Part shown: piece by piece, positions 7,402-15,560 of the stretch
How positions within the stretch are numbered: position 1 is the first letter of the stretch
Layout of the letters: each line of letters starts with the position of its first letter
NCBI RefSeq assembly: GCF_002531825.1
Contig: NZ_NWSX01000040.1
Span: forward strand, 1 to 53,573
From: Rhizobium sp. J15
GTDB taxonomy: Bacteria; Pseudomonadota; Alphaproteobacteria; Rhizobiales; Rhizobiaceae
Reading direction: 5' to 3'
Length of the DNA stretch: 53,573 nt
Made by a program: the position numbers and the translations under genes
Notes under the pieces: generated by a model
What the model was told of the DNA's origin: nothing
The model's database searches: none
The model's input: only the letters and a program-made list of their open reading frames with translations

Positions 7402-8400
7402 TTACGCGCTTACCGCCTCCTGCTCCGTCTCCGAAAAATCCACCGCCGCAAAGGCTGCGGCGAGCACTTCCGGACCGGCGCCGGTTTTAGTGGCATCGGT
7501 CGAGAGGATCTGGCGGTAGCGGCGGGCGCCGGGCAGGCTGGTGAAGAGGCCGACCATGTGGCGGGCGACATGCTGCAGCCGGCCGCCGCTTGCGATGTGG
7601 CGTTCGGCATAGGCCATCATCCGGTCGCAGAGCGCCTGCCAGTCCGGCTCGGTCGCCGGCGCGCCGAAGAAGCGATGGTCGACGTCGGCGAGAATCGCCG
7701 CATTCTGATAGGCGGCGCGGCCGAGCATGACGCCATCGATATGGGCGAGGTGGGCCTCGGCCTCGTCGAGCGTGCGGATGCCGCCGTTGATGCCGATGAA
7801 GACGTCGGGCCAGCGCTGTTTCATCCGATAGACGATCTCGTAATCGAGCGGCGGGATCTCGCGGTTCTCCTTCGGGCTCAGGCCCTTCAGCCAGGCCTTG
7901 CGGGCGTGGATCCAGATCGCGTCGGCGCCGGCATCGAGCACGCGGGTTATCAGTGCGGGCAGCGCCTCTTCCGGCTCCTGCTCGTCGACGCCGATCCGGC
8001 ACTTCACCGTTACCGGCACGGTCGCGACCGCCTTCATCGCCGCCACGCATTCGGCCACCGTCTGAGGCGTCAGCATCAGGCAGGCGCCGAAGGTGCCCGA
8101 TTGAACGCGATCAGAGGGGCAGCCGACATTGAGGTTGATCTCGTCATAGCCATAGGGCTCGGCGAGCCGCACCGCCTCGGCAAGTTTCGCCGGGTCGGAG
8201 CCGCCGAGCTGCAGCGCCAGCGGATGTTCGGCCGCATCATGGCCGAGCAGCCGCTCGCGCGGCCCATGGATGATCGCATCGGCCACCACCATCTCGGTAT
8301 AGAGCAGCGCCTCCCGGCTGATCTGACGGTGGAAATACCGGCAATGCCGATCCGTCCAATCGATCATCGGGGCAACCGCGAATATCGGCTTCTGCGTCAT
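7402..8400 (-). CDS. dusA: tRNA-dihydrouridine synthase A
   Basis: This 332-residue TIM-barrel flavoenzyme reduces uridines in the tRNA D-loop using FMN and NADPH. Diagnostic parts are the N-terminal VAPMIDWTDRHCR, the NLNVGCPS motif with catalytic Cys at about residue 94, HARKAWLKGLSPKENR and the FMN-phosphate motif GINGGIRT followed by GVMLGRAAY. The HARKAWLxGLSPKEN signature is typical of DusA rather than DusB. Length is normal for the family. It stands alone on the minus strand beside the RIME element. No strong ribosome site is visible before the ATG. Confidence 0.96.
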   Translation of the reverse strand: MTQKPIFAVAPMIDWTDRHCRYFHRQISREALLYTEMVVADAIIHGPRERLLGHDAAEHPLALQLGGSDPAKLAEAVRLAEPYGYDEINLNVGCPSDRVQSGTFGACLMLTPQTVAECVAAMKAVATVPVTVKCRIGVDEQEPEEALPALITRVLDAGADAIWIHARKAWLKGLSPKENREIPPLDYEIVYRMKQRWPDVFIGINGGIRTLDEAEAHLAHIDGVMLGRAAYQNAAILADVDHRFFGAPATEPDWQALCDRMMAYAERHIASGGRLQHVARHMVGLFTSLPGARRYRQILSTDATKTGAGPEVLAAAFAAVDFSETEQEAVSA

Positions 8401-8524
8401 CGAGATTTCATTGGTCCTTGTCTGGTGGCGCCGAGATCAGGCGCCGCTCATCGCTGCCCGGGCGGTCTCATATCAAGCGCGCATATAACACCTGCCGCTG
8501 CAATCGACAAACTGGGCAAGCGCA

Positions 8525-8556
8525 AACGAAAACGGCGCCCCTTGCGGAGCGCCGTT
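8525..8556 (-). terminator. Rho-independent terminator of the cold-shock gene
   Basis: Read on the minus strand, AACGGCGC and GCGCCGTT form an 8-bp stem around a 10-nt loop, followed by TTTTCGTTT. It begins 25 bp after the stop codon of the cold-shock gene. Confidence 0.8.
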
Positions 8557-8581
8557 CTTGCCGCCGAAGCGATATTCTGAC

Positions 8582-8794
8582 TTAAGAAGCCGAGATGTTG
8601 ACGGCCTTCGGGCCCTTGCCCATGCGGTCCGGCTCGGTGTCGAAAGTGACCTGCTGGCCTTCGCGCAGCGACTGGATGCCAGAAGCCTGCAGCGCAGAAA
8701 TGTGAACGAAAACGTCCTTTGCGCCGCCGTCCGGCGTGATGAAACCAAAACCCTTGTCCTGGTTGAAGAATTTTACGGTGCCCTTGGTGGCCAT
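8582..8794 (-). CDS. cspA: Cold-shock domain protein (CspA family)
   Basis: This 70-residue single cold-shock domain binds single-stranded nucleic acids and acts as an RNA chaperone. RNP1 (KGFGFI, residues 14-19) and RNP2 (VFVHIS, about 28-33) are intact. AAGGA lies about 9 bp before the ATG. A long non-coding region upstream (8795 onward) could hold the long 5' leader typical of cold-inducible csp genes, and a good terminator follows. Rhizobia carry several csp paralogues, so the gene symbol is generic. Confidence 0.95.
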   Translation of the reverse strand: MATKGTVKFFNQDKGFGFITPDGGAKDVFVHISALQASGIQSLREGQQVTFDTEPDRMGKGPKAVNISAS

Positions 8795-9300
8795 TGGGAT
8801 AGTCCTTTTCCCTTAGTCTGTGTTTATCCGCGCCCCCGAGAGGAAGCGGACGGCTTTAGCTTTCGTCCCATTTGGGGTTGGGGGACGAAGGGTCAGTCGG
8901 AGAAGTCACGTACGGGGAAAGAACGTCTACGTAGGCGGGTCGTCCCGCGCCCCCTTCCGCGAAGAAGGGATTGCCACATCAGTCCAGTCACCGGCATGCA
9001 AATGCCCGAGTGGATGAATTCGTGCCAGCATTTCGGGCAAAAAGCAAGCGGCATTATTGTGGCATGGCGGTTATTGTGACAGGAAATGCCGAAGATTCAG
9101 ATACTTGACGAAAAGTTAGCGAATGCTTGCACGCCTGTGCCATATCGGGATTGCGTGCCGAAATGGTGCGAGCGGCGGATTTTGAGCGCCGGCGCGGATT
9201 CCCTCGGAAGTAGTTGATGCGGAAAGATAGTCGCATTGAAGGCGAGTTTGCTGAAGCCCTTCGCGATCTTTCAGATTCGTTCGCCGCGCTTTAGGTCTTT
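8795..9300. other. Non-coding gap upstream of the cold-shock gene
   Basis: I find no convincing coding frame here. The first 100-150 bp probably contain the promoter and 5' leader of the leftward cold-shock gene. Small open frames are short and lack ribosome sites or domain content. Confidence 0.5.
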
Positions 9301-9355
9301 GTTTTTACGCGCATCGTTATCGCAAAACCGCGCACACTTTTGCGCGACACGCTTT
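9301..9355. repeat. 55-bp palindromic repeat D, copy 1
   Basis: This 55-bp unit matches 45366-45420 at 52 of 55 positions. It can fold: an inner stem CGCAAAA/TTTTGCG and an outer stem ending in CGACACGC, whose left arm carries two mismatches in this copy. It stands next to the IS66 remnant. Similar hairpin elements with cgcaaaaccgc...acttttgcg are common between genes in rhizobia; that is recalled, not checked. Confidence 0.75.
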
Positions 9356-9484
9356 CGTGCGGGCTGGTGTCGAGCAGGCCTGATTCGCCCGCCGGGATTG
9401 CGCAAGCTGTGGCCCCAGTTTCGTAACCGATGTGCTGATCCCACGTTGTCCTTCATGCCCTGATCTGTGATCGCCTTTCCATGG

Positions 9485-9646
9485 ATGAGCAACGGGAGTT
9501 TCTCCATCGAGAATACATTGGAGTTTCTCACAACCAGGAAGTCTGGACGTGAGGTTCACCGGCGTTGGCCTAAGGAGGTCACGGCGCAGATGGTGTCGGA
9601 AAGCCTTCGACCCGGTGCGAAGGTGAATGAGGTGAGGAGGGCCTGA
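9485..9646 (+). pseudogene. IS66-family TnpA (orf1) fragment
   Basis: The frame from ATG 9485 to TGA 9644-9646 encodes 53 residues with the start of an IS66 accessory protein: ENTLEFLTTRKSGREVHRRW, PKEVTAQMVSESLRPGAKVN and EV, after which the expected helix-turn-helix continuation is lost. The frame ends exactly where TnpC-like sequence begins, so an internal deletion fused the two genes. GTAACCGATGTGC at about 9423 resembles an IS66 terminal repeat (GTAAGCG-type), which is tentative. No right end was found. Confidence 0.8.
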
Positions 9647-9876
9647 AGCGGATCGGCGAACTCTATCGCATCGAAGCCGAGCTGCGTGGTCTCTCCCCTG
9701 AAGCTCGCCTTGCTGGAAGGCAGGCACGATCAGCGCCAATGATTGCCGACATGCGGACTTGGCCGGCCCATCATTGCGCCCGCGTCGCTGGCAAGTCGCC
9801 GCTTGGTGAACCCGGCACGGCAATATGCGTTCAAAGGATTCTATCCGGCACGGAGCGGACTTCCCCCGACATTTGA
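9643..9876 (+). pseudogene. IS66-family TnpC transposase fragment
   Basis: In the frame starting at 9643, LKRIGELYRIEAELRG, SPEARLAGRQARSAPMI and ARVAGKSPLGE match the C-terminal half of IS66 TnpC transposases. The DDE catalytic core and the rest of the 500-residue protein are missing, and the frame becomes unrelated before a TGA at 9874-9876. Together with the TnpA piece this marks a dead IS66 copy next to an orphan gene. Confidence 0.8.
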
Positions 9877-10126
9877 TCCGTCGTTTTAACCCGCCAAAAA
9901 CGACCAGCGTTTATGGATGTCTCAAGTACCGTGTGAGGTTGCCGTTGAGCGCTTTAACTCGTCAAGGTTTTTGACCTCGTGCGCACGGCGAAGAGCCGTC
10001 GTTGTCGCGGCTCCAGTCCTCGGCCTCAAACGAGAAACCTCGTCAGCATGGGAGCAGGGCAACGTTACCCCAAAAACTCGGTGCCAGCGAAGGTTCGAAT
10101 TTCATTCCCAATAGGCGGAGAAAGCT

Positions 10127-11050
10127 TTGAAAAAATTCAACCCCATTCGAACGCGTGAGGTGATTGGAGAGACCATCGCCCGCGTACTTCGTACCGAATA
10201 CGATCCCGCCAAGCCGATGGGGAATTTTGCGGCGCATGACATTAACGATGTTATCTCTGCCTGGCTGGTGCGTCATGACAAGCAAGTAACATCCGTTCTT
10301 CCGCGTGCGCTCCAATGGTTGGACAGGGCCATCGAGGGAAAAGAAGAGGAAAGGTTTGGTCCTTTTCCCTGTTCCCACCGCAGGACTTTGCACTGGGCTA
10401 AGGCCCTCGGCCAATGGATGCACGGAAAAGGAAACGACGAAGCATCGTGGAAAACCGCACAAGATGCGGAGATTGAATACATGCGAACCGGCTTTACCAA
10501 GGTAGTCGGTGTCGACAAGTTTGATTACAAGCTCCAACGTTTCGTTCCTCAGGAAATCAAGGGCCTGCCGTATAGTTCACGGAGGCTGCTCGTCGACGGA
10601 ACTCTTGACGATTTCATGGCATTCAGCCTCCAGGCTGGTCAGTACGACACCGCAGTCGAGGAATATGAGCGACACTTGAAGCCGAAAAACCCATCGCTCA
10701 AAACAACGTTAAAACCGCGGGCGTTTGGCTATGCGCTTTGTCTAAAAAAGTTAGGGCGGGCGCGATTTGGCGAAAATGACCTGTTGGAGGCCGGGCAGCG
10801 AATGCTGCGGTCCAATCTCGAGGAAACATGGTTGGGAGGCGGCCAATATCAGCGTGCGGCCACATGGTTGAAGATCGTCTATTGGGACCGCGACCAGACC
10901 CTGACGCCACTGGAGACCATCCTTAAAGCCTACGACAACATGCCAAACGTACCGTTGCCTGATTTCATGCTGGCAACCCGGTCTGAACTTGAGCCAAATT
11001 CGCTGCGAATGAGGTGGGCACAGGTCGTCAAAAGACTTCGGTTCAAATGA
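10127..11050 (+). CDS. Hypothetical protein downstream of the IS66 remnant
   Basis: This 307-residue protein has no motif I recognise. It starts at TTG with GGCGGAG 6 bp upstream. It is soluble, rich in Trp, Lys and Arg, with no signal peptide or membrane span. The stretch QYDTAVEEYERHLKPKNPS resembles a single TPR-like helix pair, and the middle and end look helical. Codon use is less GC-biased than its neighbours and it sits beside transposon debris, so horizontal acquisition is likely. Function is unknown. Confidence 0.65.
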   Translation: MKKFNPIRTREVIGETIARVLRTEYDPAKPMGNFAAHDINDVISAWLVRHDKQVTSVLPRALQWLDRAIEGKEEERFGPFPCSHRRTLHWAKALGQWMHGKGNDEASWKTAQDAEIEYMRTGFTKVVGVDKFDYKLQRFVPQEIKGLPYSSRRLLVDGTLDDFMAFSLQAGQYDTAVEEYERHLKPKNPSLKTTLKPRAFGYALCLKKLGRARFGENDLLEAGQRMLRSNLEETWLGGGQYQRAATWLKIVYWDRDQTLTPLETILKAYDNMPNVPLPDFMLATRSELEPNSLRMRWAQVVKRLRFK

Positions 11051-11264
11051 GGTTTGCATTGGTGACGTGAGCACTGATTTCCAGCTGAGGCTGAACATCG
11101 ATGATCAAGCGATGACGCGGAAGGTGGGATCAGGACAGCGGTTACGCAGTTTCGAGGTGCCGGCAAACGGCGTGCTCGCAAAGTCAGAGCGCCGCTATCC
11201 CAGGGGACGCGGCGCTCGATATCGAAGCTCTTCTGACGCGAGTCTGCGTCATCAGGAGACGCGG

Positions 11265-14045
11265 CTAGATCAAAGCGTCGTGCAGCAGGCTCGACGGCTC
11301 GAAGACGTCCTTCACGGCGATGGTGAAGTCGTGGCTGGTGGCGTTGCCGGCCGCATCATAGGCTTCGGCGGTGAAGGTCAGGCTGTGGGTGCTTTCATAG
11401 TCGATCGCAGCCTTCGTCTGGATCTTGTTGCCGACCAGCTTGAAGATGCCGTCGGCATCATCCGACAGCCGCCACTTCACCGTGCCGCCTTCCGGATCGC
11501 GGGCCGTCAGCAGGCCGACCGAAGTGCCGATCGCGACATTCTCGGAGATCGAGCTGCGCGAGAAGGCGAGATTGACAGGCGCCTTGTTGACCGGCGCCTC
11601 GTTGACGTCGAGAACGCTGATCGTGATGTCCTTCTCGACCGTGACCTTGCCGTCGGAGACCGCGACCTTGATCGTGTGGGACTTCGCCGTCTCATAATCC
11701 AGAGCCTTGGAGGTGACGATGCGGTTGCCGTTGATCCGGAAGTGATCGTCGGCGCCGTCGATGAGTTTGTAGGTGAGTTTGTCACCTTCTGCATCGCGTG
11801 CACTCAGCAGGCCGACCGTGGTCCAGATCGGAGTGTCCTCGGAGAGGGCGGTTTTCGAGAGCTGGATATTGGTCGGTGCGGTGTTGTTGAGTTTGAAAGT
11901 CTGCGTGGCGAAATCGTAGATGCCATCGGCAAACTTGGCGAATTCCATGTCGCGCAGCGTGTCCACACCTTCCTCGGCGCTGGTCAGGACGTGATCGCCA
12001 TTGTTCAACGCCAGGGAATAATTCGCGAAATTGCCTGAGAAGACCGCGGTGTCAATGCCCGCGCCGCCATCGATGGTGTCGTTGCCTGCGCTGCCGGTCA
12101 ATTTGTCGTCGCCGGCATTGCCATTCAGGATGTCGTTGCCGCCGCTGCCGTCGAAAATGTCGTTGCCGTCGGTCCCGGTAAATTCGTCGTCACCGCCGCC
12201 GGTCTTGACGTCAATGCCGAAGGCATAGCCGGCGATGAACGATCCGAGATTTCCGAGTTCGTCGGAGAGATCGAGGTGGGCGCTGTCCGTGAGTGCCATT
12301 GAGGCGCGAAAATCGCCAAACGGATCGGTCGACCAGACGATCTTATCGAAGCTTTCGAACTGCGCGCTCGATCCGGCGACAGACCATCCAGCGGTTTCAA
12401 GAACTTCGATGTTCTTGATCGTCAAGCCCCGGAGGGAGGCCGCGCGGAGCGTATCCAGCCCAGCGCCGCCGTCCATCGTTCCGGAATTCTCTGGAGCGAA
12501 TGTCTCCATGGCTATGGAATCGTCGCCGTCTCCGGCATCGATGTCGATAAACTCCGCGGTCGTGCCGAAAAGTTCACCATCGTCGATCGTGTCGTTGCCC
12601 GCGCCGCCTTTGATGACATCGTTTCCGACGCCGCCGGATATATTGTCATTGCCATCGCCGCCATTCAGCGTGTCATTGCCAATACCGCCCTGGATTGCAT
12701 CGTTTCCTGCGCCGCCGTTCAGCGTATCCGCGCCGTCGCCGCCATTGATGGTGTCGTTGCCGGCGCCTGTCGTGATGACATTGTTGCCGGTTGAGCCCGT
12801 CACGTTCGCGGAGCCGGAGCCCAGTTCGTCGGCAAGGTCCACCGTGCCGGAATCCGAGATGACCAGGTTGACCGGGACGAGAGCATTGATTTCGGAATCA
12901 CGGATGACATCGTAAGCCTCGAACTCAGCGCCGGTCTTGGTGATCGTGGCGCCGTTCGTGTTCAGGATATTCAGCGGCGTACCCGGCTCGGTGCTGTTGA
13001 CCGTGAAGGTTTCCGTCGCGAAGTCGTAGACGCCATCGGCAAAGCGCGCGAATTCGACGTCTGTCAGTCTATCCGTGCCTTCCAGCGCGCTTGTCACGAC
13101 GCGGCTGCCATTGTCGACCGCGAAGGAATAATCGACGAAATTGCCGGCGAAAACAGCCGTGTCAATGCCCGCGCCGCCATTGATGGTGTCGTTGCCGGCA
13201 CCGCCGGTCAATCTATCGTCGCCGCCGTTGCCATTAATGAGGTCGCTGCCGCCGCTGCCGTCGAAGATGTCGTTGACGTCGCTGCCCGCGAACTCATCGT
13301 TGCCGTCGCCGGTTTTGACGTCAACGCCGGAGAAGCCGCGGACAAGAGTCCCGAGATCTTGCAGTTCGTCGGAAAGATCGAGATGGGCGCTGTCCGTTAC
13401 CACTAGCGAGGGATCGAAACTGAAGAACGGATCGGTCGATCTGACGATCCTTTCAAAGCTCTCGAACTCTGCACTCGAGCCGCTAATCTGAAATTCCGCC
13501 GTTTCAAGATTTTCCACGTTCTCGAGCGTCAGGCCGTGGAGCGACCGGGCTCGCAACGCATCGACGCCATCGCCGCCGTCGATCGTTCCTGATGTAAATG
13601 CGGCGATGCTGTCGATGGTTATGATGTCGTCGCCTTTGCCGGCGTCGATGTCCAGGATCTCCGGCAGCAAGCCGTCAGGGCCGAAGTTGAACCCGCCATC
13701 GGTGATCTGATCATCGCCGTCGCCGCCAATCAGTTTGTCATTGCCGGCATTGCCATAGATGGTGTCATTTCCATCGCCACCATTCAGCGTGTCGTTGCCG
13801 TCACCGCCATTGATGATGTCATTGCCGGCGCCCGTGGTGATCGTGTTGTCGCCGCTCGAGCCGGCGACGTTCGCCGAAACCGAACCGAGTTCATCGGCCA
13901 GATCCACCACGCCGGCATCGGAAACAACGAGGGTGACAGGCGCGGAAGGATTGGCTGCGGAGTTGCGGATGACGTCGTAGGCTTCGAACTCGGCGCCGGT
14001 CTTGGTTATTGTTGCGCCGTTGGTGTCCAGAATATTCACGGCCAT
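11265..14045 (-). CDS. Large RTX calcium-binding protein with cadherin-like repeats
   Basis: This 926-residue secreted-type protein carries many GGxGxDxxx nonapeptides (for example GGDGNDTLNGGDGNDTIYG) that form calcium-binding beta-rolls, as in type I-secreted exoproteins. Two homologous blocks, about residues 4-350 and 359-710, both begin ILxTNGATITKTGAEFEAYD, so the N-terminal part is a 355-residue duplication. Two cadherin-like repeats follow (about 721-815 and 818-915), each with TARDPEG/SARDAEG and DYE motifs. There is no N-terminal signal peptide, in line with C-terminal type I secretion; no transporter genes lie nearby. The ATG at 14045 was preferred over an upstream in-frame start because the duplicated block begins there. 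An adhesin or matrix role is inferred. Confidence 0.88.
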   Translation of the reverse strand: MAVNILDTNGATITKTGAEFEAYDVIRNSAANPSAPVTLVVSDAGVVDLADELGSVSANVAGSSGDNTITTGAGNDIINGGDGNDTLNGGDGNDTIYGNAGNDKLIGGDGDDQITDGGFNFGPDGLLPEILDIDAGKGDDIITIDSIAAFTSGTIDGGDGVDALRARSLHGLTLENVENLETAEFQISGSSAEFESFERIVRSTDPFFSFDPSLVVTDSAHLDLSDELQDLGTLVRGFSGVDVKTGDGNDEFAGSDVNDIFDGSGGSDLINGNGGDDRLTGGAGNDTINGGAGIDTAVFAGNFVDYSFAVDNGSRVVTSALEGTDRLTDVEFARFADGVYDFATETFTVNSTEPGTPLNILNTNGATITKTGAEFEAYDVIRDSEINALVPVNLVISDSGTVDLADELGSGSANVTGSTGNNVITTGAGNDTINGGDGADTLNGGAGNDAIQGGIGNDTLNGGDGNDNISGGVGNDVIKGGAGNDTIDDGELFGTTAEFIDIDAGDGDDSIAMETFAPENSGTMDGGAGLDTLRAASLRGLTIKNIEVLETAGWSVAGSSAQFESFDKIVWSTDPFGDFRASMALTDSAHLDLSDELGNLGSFIAGYAFGIDVKTGGGDDEFTGTDGNDIFDGSGGNDILNGNAGDDKLTGSAGNDTIDGGAGIDTAVFSGNFANYSLALNNGDHVLTSAEEGVDTLRDMEFAKFADGIYDFATQTFKLNNTAPTNIQLSKTALSEDTPIWTTVGLLSARDAEGDKLTYKLIDGADDHFRINGNRIVTSKALDYETAKSHTIKVAVSDGKVTVEKDITISVLDVNEAPVNKAPVNLAFSRSSISENVAIGTSVGLLTARDPEGGTVKWRLSDDADGIFKLVGNKIQTKAAIDYESTHSLTFTAEAYDAAGNATSHDFTIAVKDVFEPSSLLHDALI

Positions 14046-14436
14046 ATAAACTTGCCCCCAATAGATGCGTTGTACTCTGAAAAATGAGAAATCCCCGAAA
14101 GAACTGTTTATTGGCCCGACGGTCGACAACCCCTCGGGGATCTATGCCAATCTGTAAACAAGTTTTCAATGAAAAATTGTGATTTTTTCTTGATTTTTTA
14201 ACGAAAAAGTAAGGCAGAAATACTGCGGAACGACTTTGAATTTGCAAACCAAAAGTCGTATTTTAGTCTTTTAATTTATGTCCCGAAATGACACATATAA
14301 TTCGCGGTATAGATGTGGAAGTATTTCGGCCGGCGTGCGGCCGCGTTGCCGCATAGAGCGGCCATCCTCGCCGGGCTGAAGAAGGAGTGTGGGCGCCCGC
14401 TGCGCTCGGGCGCAGGGGAGAGCCGGCGGCGGTTGC
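14046..14436. other. AT-rich intergenic region upstream of the RTX gene
   Basis: About 390 bp without a gene. The part from 14150 to 14300 is markedly AT-rich compared with the rest of the window and probably contains the RTX promoter; GGGGG lies about 12 bp before its ATG. The segment 14330-14436 is GC-rich and follows the DUF3828 stop codon. No clear hairpin terminator was seen. Confidence 0.5.
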
Positions 14437-14904
14437 CTACCTGTCGTCGCCGAGCAATGCGCCGAGGCTCCAGGGCGCCTCGCCCTGCTGGTTGGCGATG
14501 TCGTCGACTTTCCAGCCGCCATGTTCCCTGACCAGCGTGTAATAGAGCGTCACTTTTTCGCCGTTGCGGAACTCGACCTCGACTTCGGCGCGGTCGTCCA
14601 TGAGGATCGGCTGGCCGATCTCGACGTCGCTCGCCTCGCCATCCTGGCCTGAGATGACGGGATCGAAATCGAGCGCGCCGACTTCGCCCTCCGGCGTGTT
14701 GTCGAGATCCTGCTGCAGCAGCCCGTTCAGGTGGTCGGAGAAGAAAGCGGAATAGGGCGAGGGGCCGTCGTCATCGGCGCTTGCGGCATCGAAGCTGTAG
14801 AGCGCCCGCAGCAGCGCCTTCGGGCTCTTGTAGGTCTCGGCCAGAGCGGGCAAGGCGATGAGCGCCGAGAGGGCGAGGCCGAGGATGAATCTGGACAGGC
14901 GCAT
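14437..14904 (-). CDS. DUF3828-type exported protein
   Basis: This 155-residue protein has a signal peptide (MRLSRFILGLALSALIALPALA, cut after ALA) and a mature domain of NTF2-like character with YKSPKALLRALYSFD near the start and VTLYYTLVREHGGWKVDDI near the end, which I assign to DUF3828. GGAGGAG lies 6 bp before the ATG at 14904, so the longer form starting 10 codons upstream is rejected. Periplasmic location is inferred. Function is unknown. Confidence 0.8.
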   Translation of the reverse strand: MRLSRFILGLALSALIALPALAETYKSPKALLRALYSFDAASADDDGPSPYSAFFSDHLNGLLQQDLDNTPEGEVGALDFDPVISGQDGEASDVEIGQPILMDDRAEVEVEFRNGEKVTLYYTLVREHGGWKVDDIANQQGEAPWSLGALLGDDR

Positions 14905-15016
14905 GCGGGCTCCTCCTTGCGAGAGATTATTCATACCGGAGTCGCGCGGGCGGGTGGAGCGGCATTTTTCGGGCTCAAGCTAGGACGAGTTGTTGCCGAT
15001 CAATGACGGGCAGGCC

Positions 15017-15403
15017 TCAGGCCAGCTTGATGAGGCCGGCCTCGGTCGGCCGGAAGCCGCAGGCGCGATAGAAGGACGCTAGGTGCGGCTCGAAATCGAC
15101 ATGCAGCCATTCGGCGCCGCGTTCGCGGGTGATCCGTGTGGCCTCCCTGACCAGCCGCGTCGCGATGCCCTGGCGGCGCATGTCCGGGTGAACGCAGGTG
15201 TCGAGAATGAAGGCATGGATGCCGCCATCCCAGGCGACGTTGACGAAGCCGACGAGCCTGCCCTCGTGATAGGCGCCGATATGGGCGAGGCTGCGGGGCA
15301 GGATGCGGGAGAAGTCGGGTGCCTGGGGTGTGTTCCAGGCGGCGGACCAGAGGGCGTTGAGGTCGGCTGGCGAGGGGAAGGGGTCGATGCGGAGTTCGGG
15401 CAT
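15017..15403 (-). CDS. GNAT-family N-acetyltransferase
   Basis: This 128-residue protein shows the GNAT acetyl-CoA fold: GRLVGFVNVAWDGG (beta 3-4), the pantetheine/pyrophosphate loop DTCVHPDMRRQGIATRLV (motif A, R/QxxGxA) and the late motif ASFYRACGF. The ATG at 15403 has GGAAG 6 bp upstream; longer in-frame extensions run into the SRAP promoter. It is divergent from the SRAP gene. The substrate is unknown. Confidence 0.88.
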   Translation of the reverse strand: MPELRIDPFPSPADLNALWSAAWNTPQAPDFSRILPRSLAHIGAYHEGRLVGFVNVAWDGGIHAFILDTCVHPDMRRQGIATRLVREATRITRERGAEWLHVDFEPHLASFYRACGFRPTEAGLIKLA

Positions 15404-15498
15404 GGTGGTCTTCCAGTTGGTGTCGCACGTCAGCGGACGCTTGCTACACGAGAAAACATGCCCAGGCGCATTCCCGCAAGGGCACAACTGAGGCGCTG

Positions 15499-15526
15499 TT
15501 GACTCGGTTCCGCCATAGAACATAAT
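15499..15526 (+). promoter_or_regulatory. Sigma-70-type promoter of the SRAP gene
   Basis: TTGACT at 15499-15504 and CATAAT at 15521-15526 are separated by 16 bp. The -10 region overlaps the LexA box, which is the right place for repression by LexA. Confidence 0.6.
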
Positions 15527-15532
15527 CAGAAC
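15518..15532. promoter_or_regulatory. LexA (SOS) box, GAAC-N7-GAAC
   Basis: GAAC at 15518-15521 and GAAC at 15529-15532 with a 7-bp spacer are the direct-repeat LexA operator of alphaproteobacteria (GTTC-N7-GTTC on the other strand). It lies 28 bp before the SRAP start codon. Confidence 0.8.
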
Positions 15533-15560
15533 ATCTAATATTCGGCTGCGGAGAGAGCCC

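Noticed and set aside
12590..13870. Regular short repeats (about 27 bp) that could suggest a CRISPR array
   Set aside because: They are in-frame codons for RTX nonapeptides (GGxGxD) with no conserved direct repeat and no cas genes.
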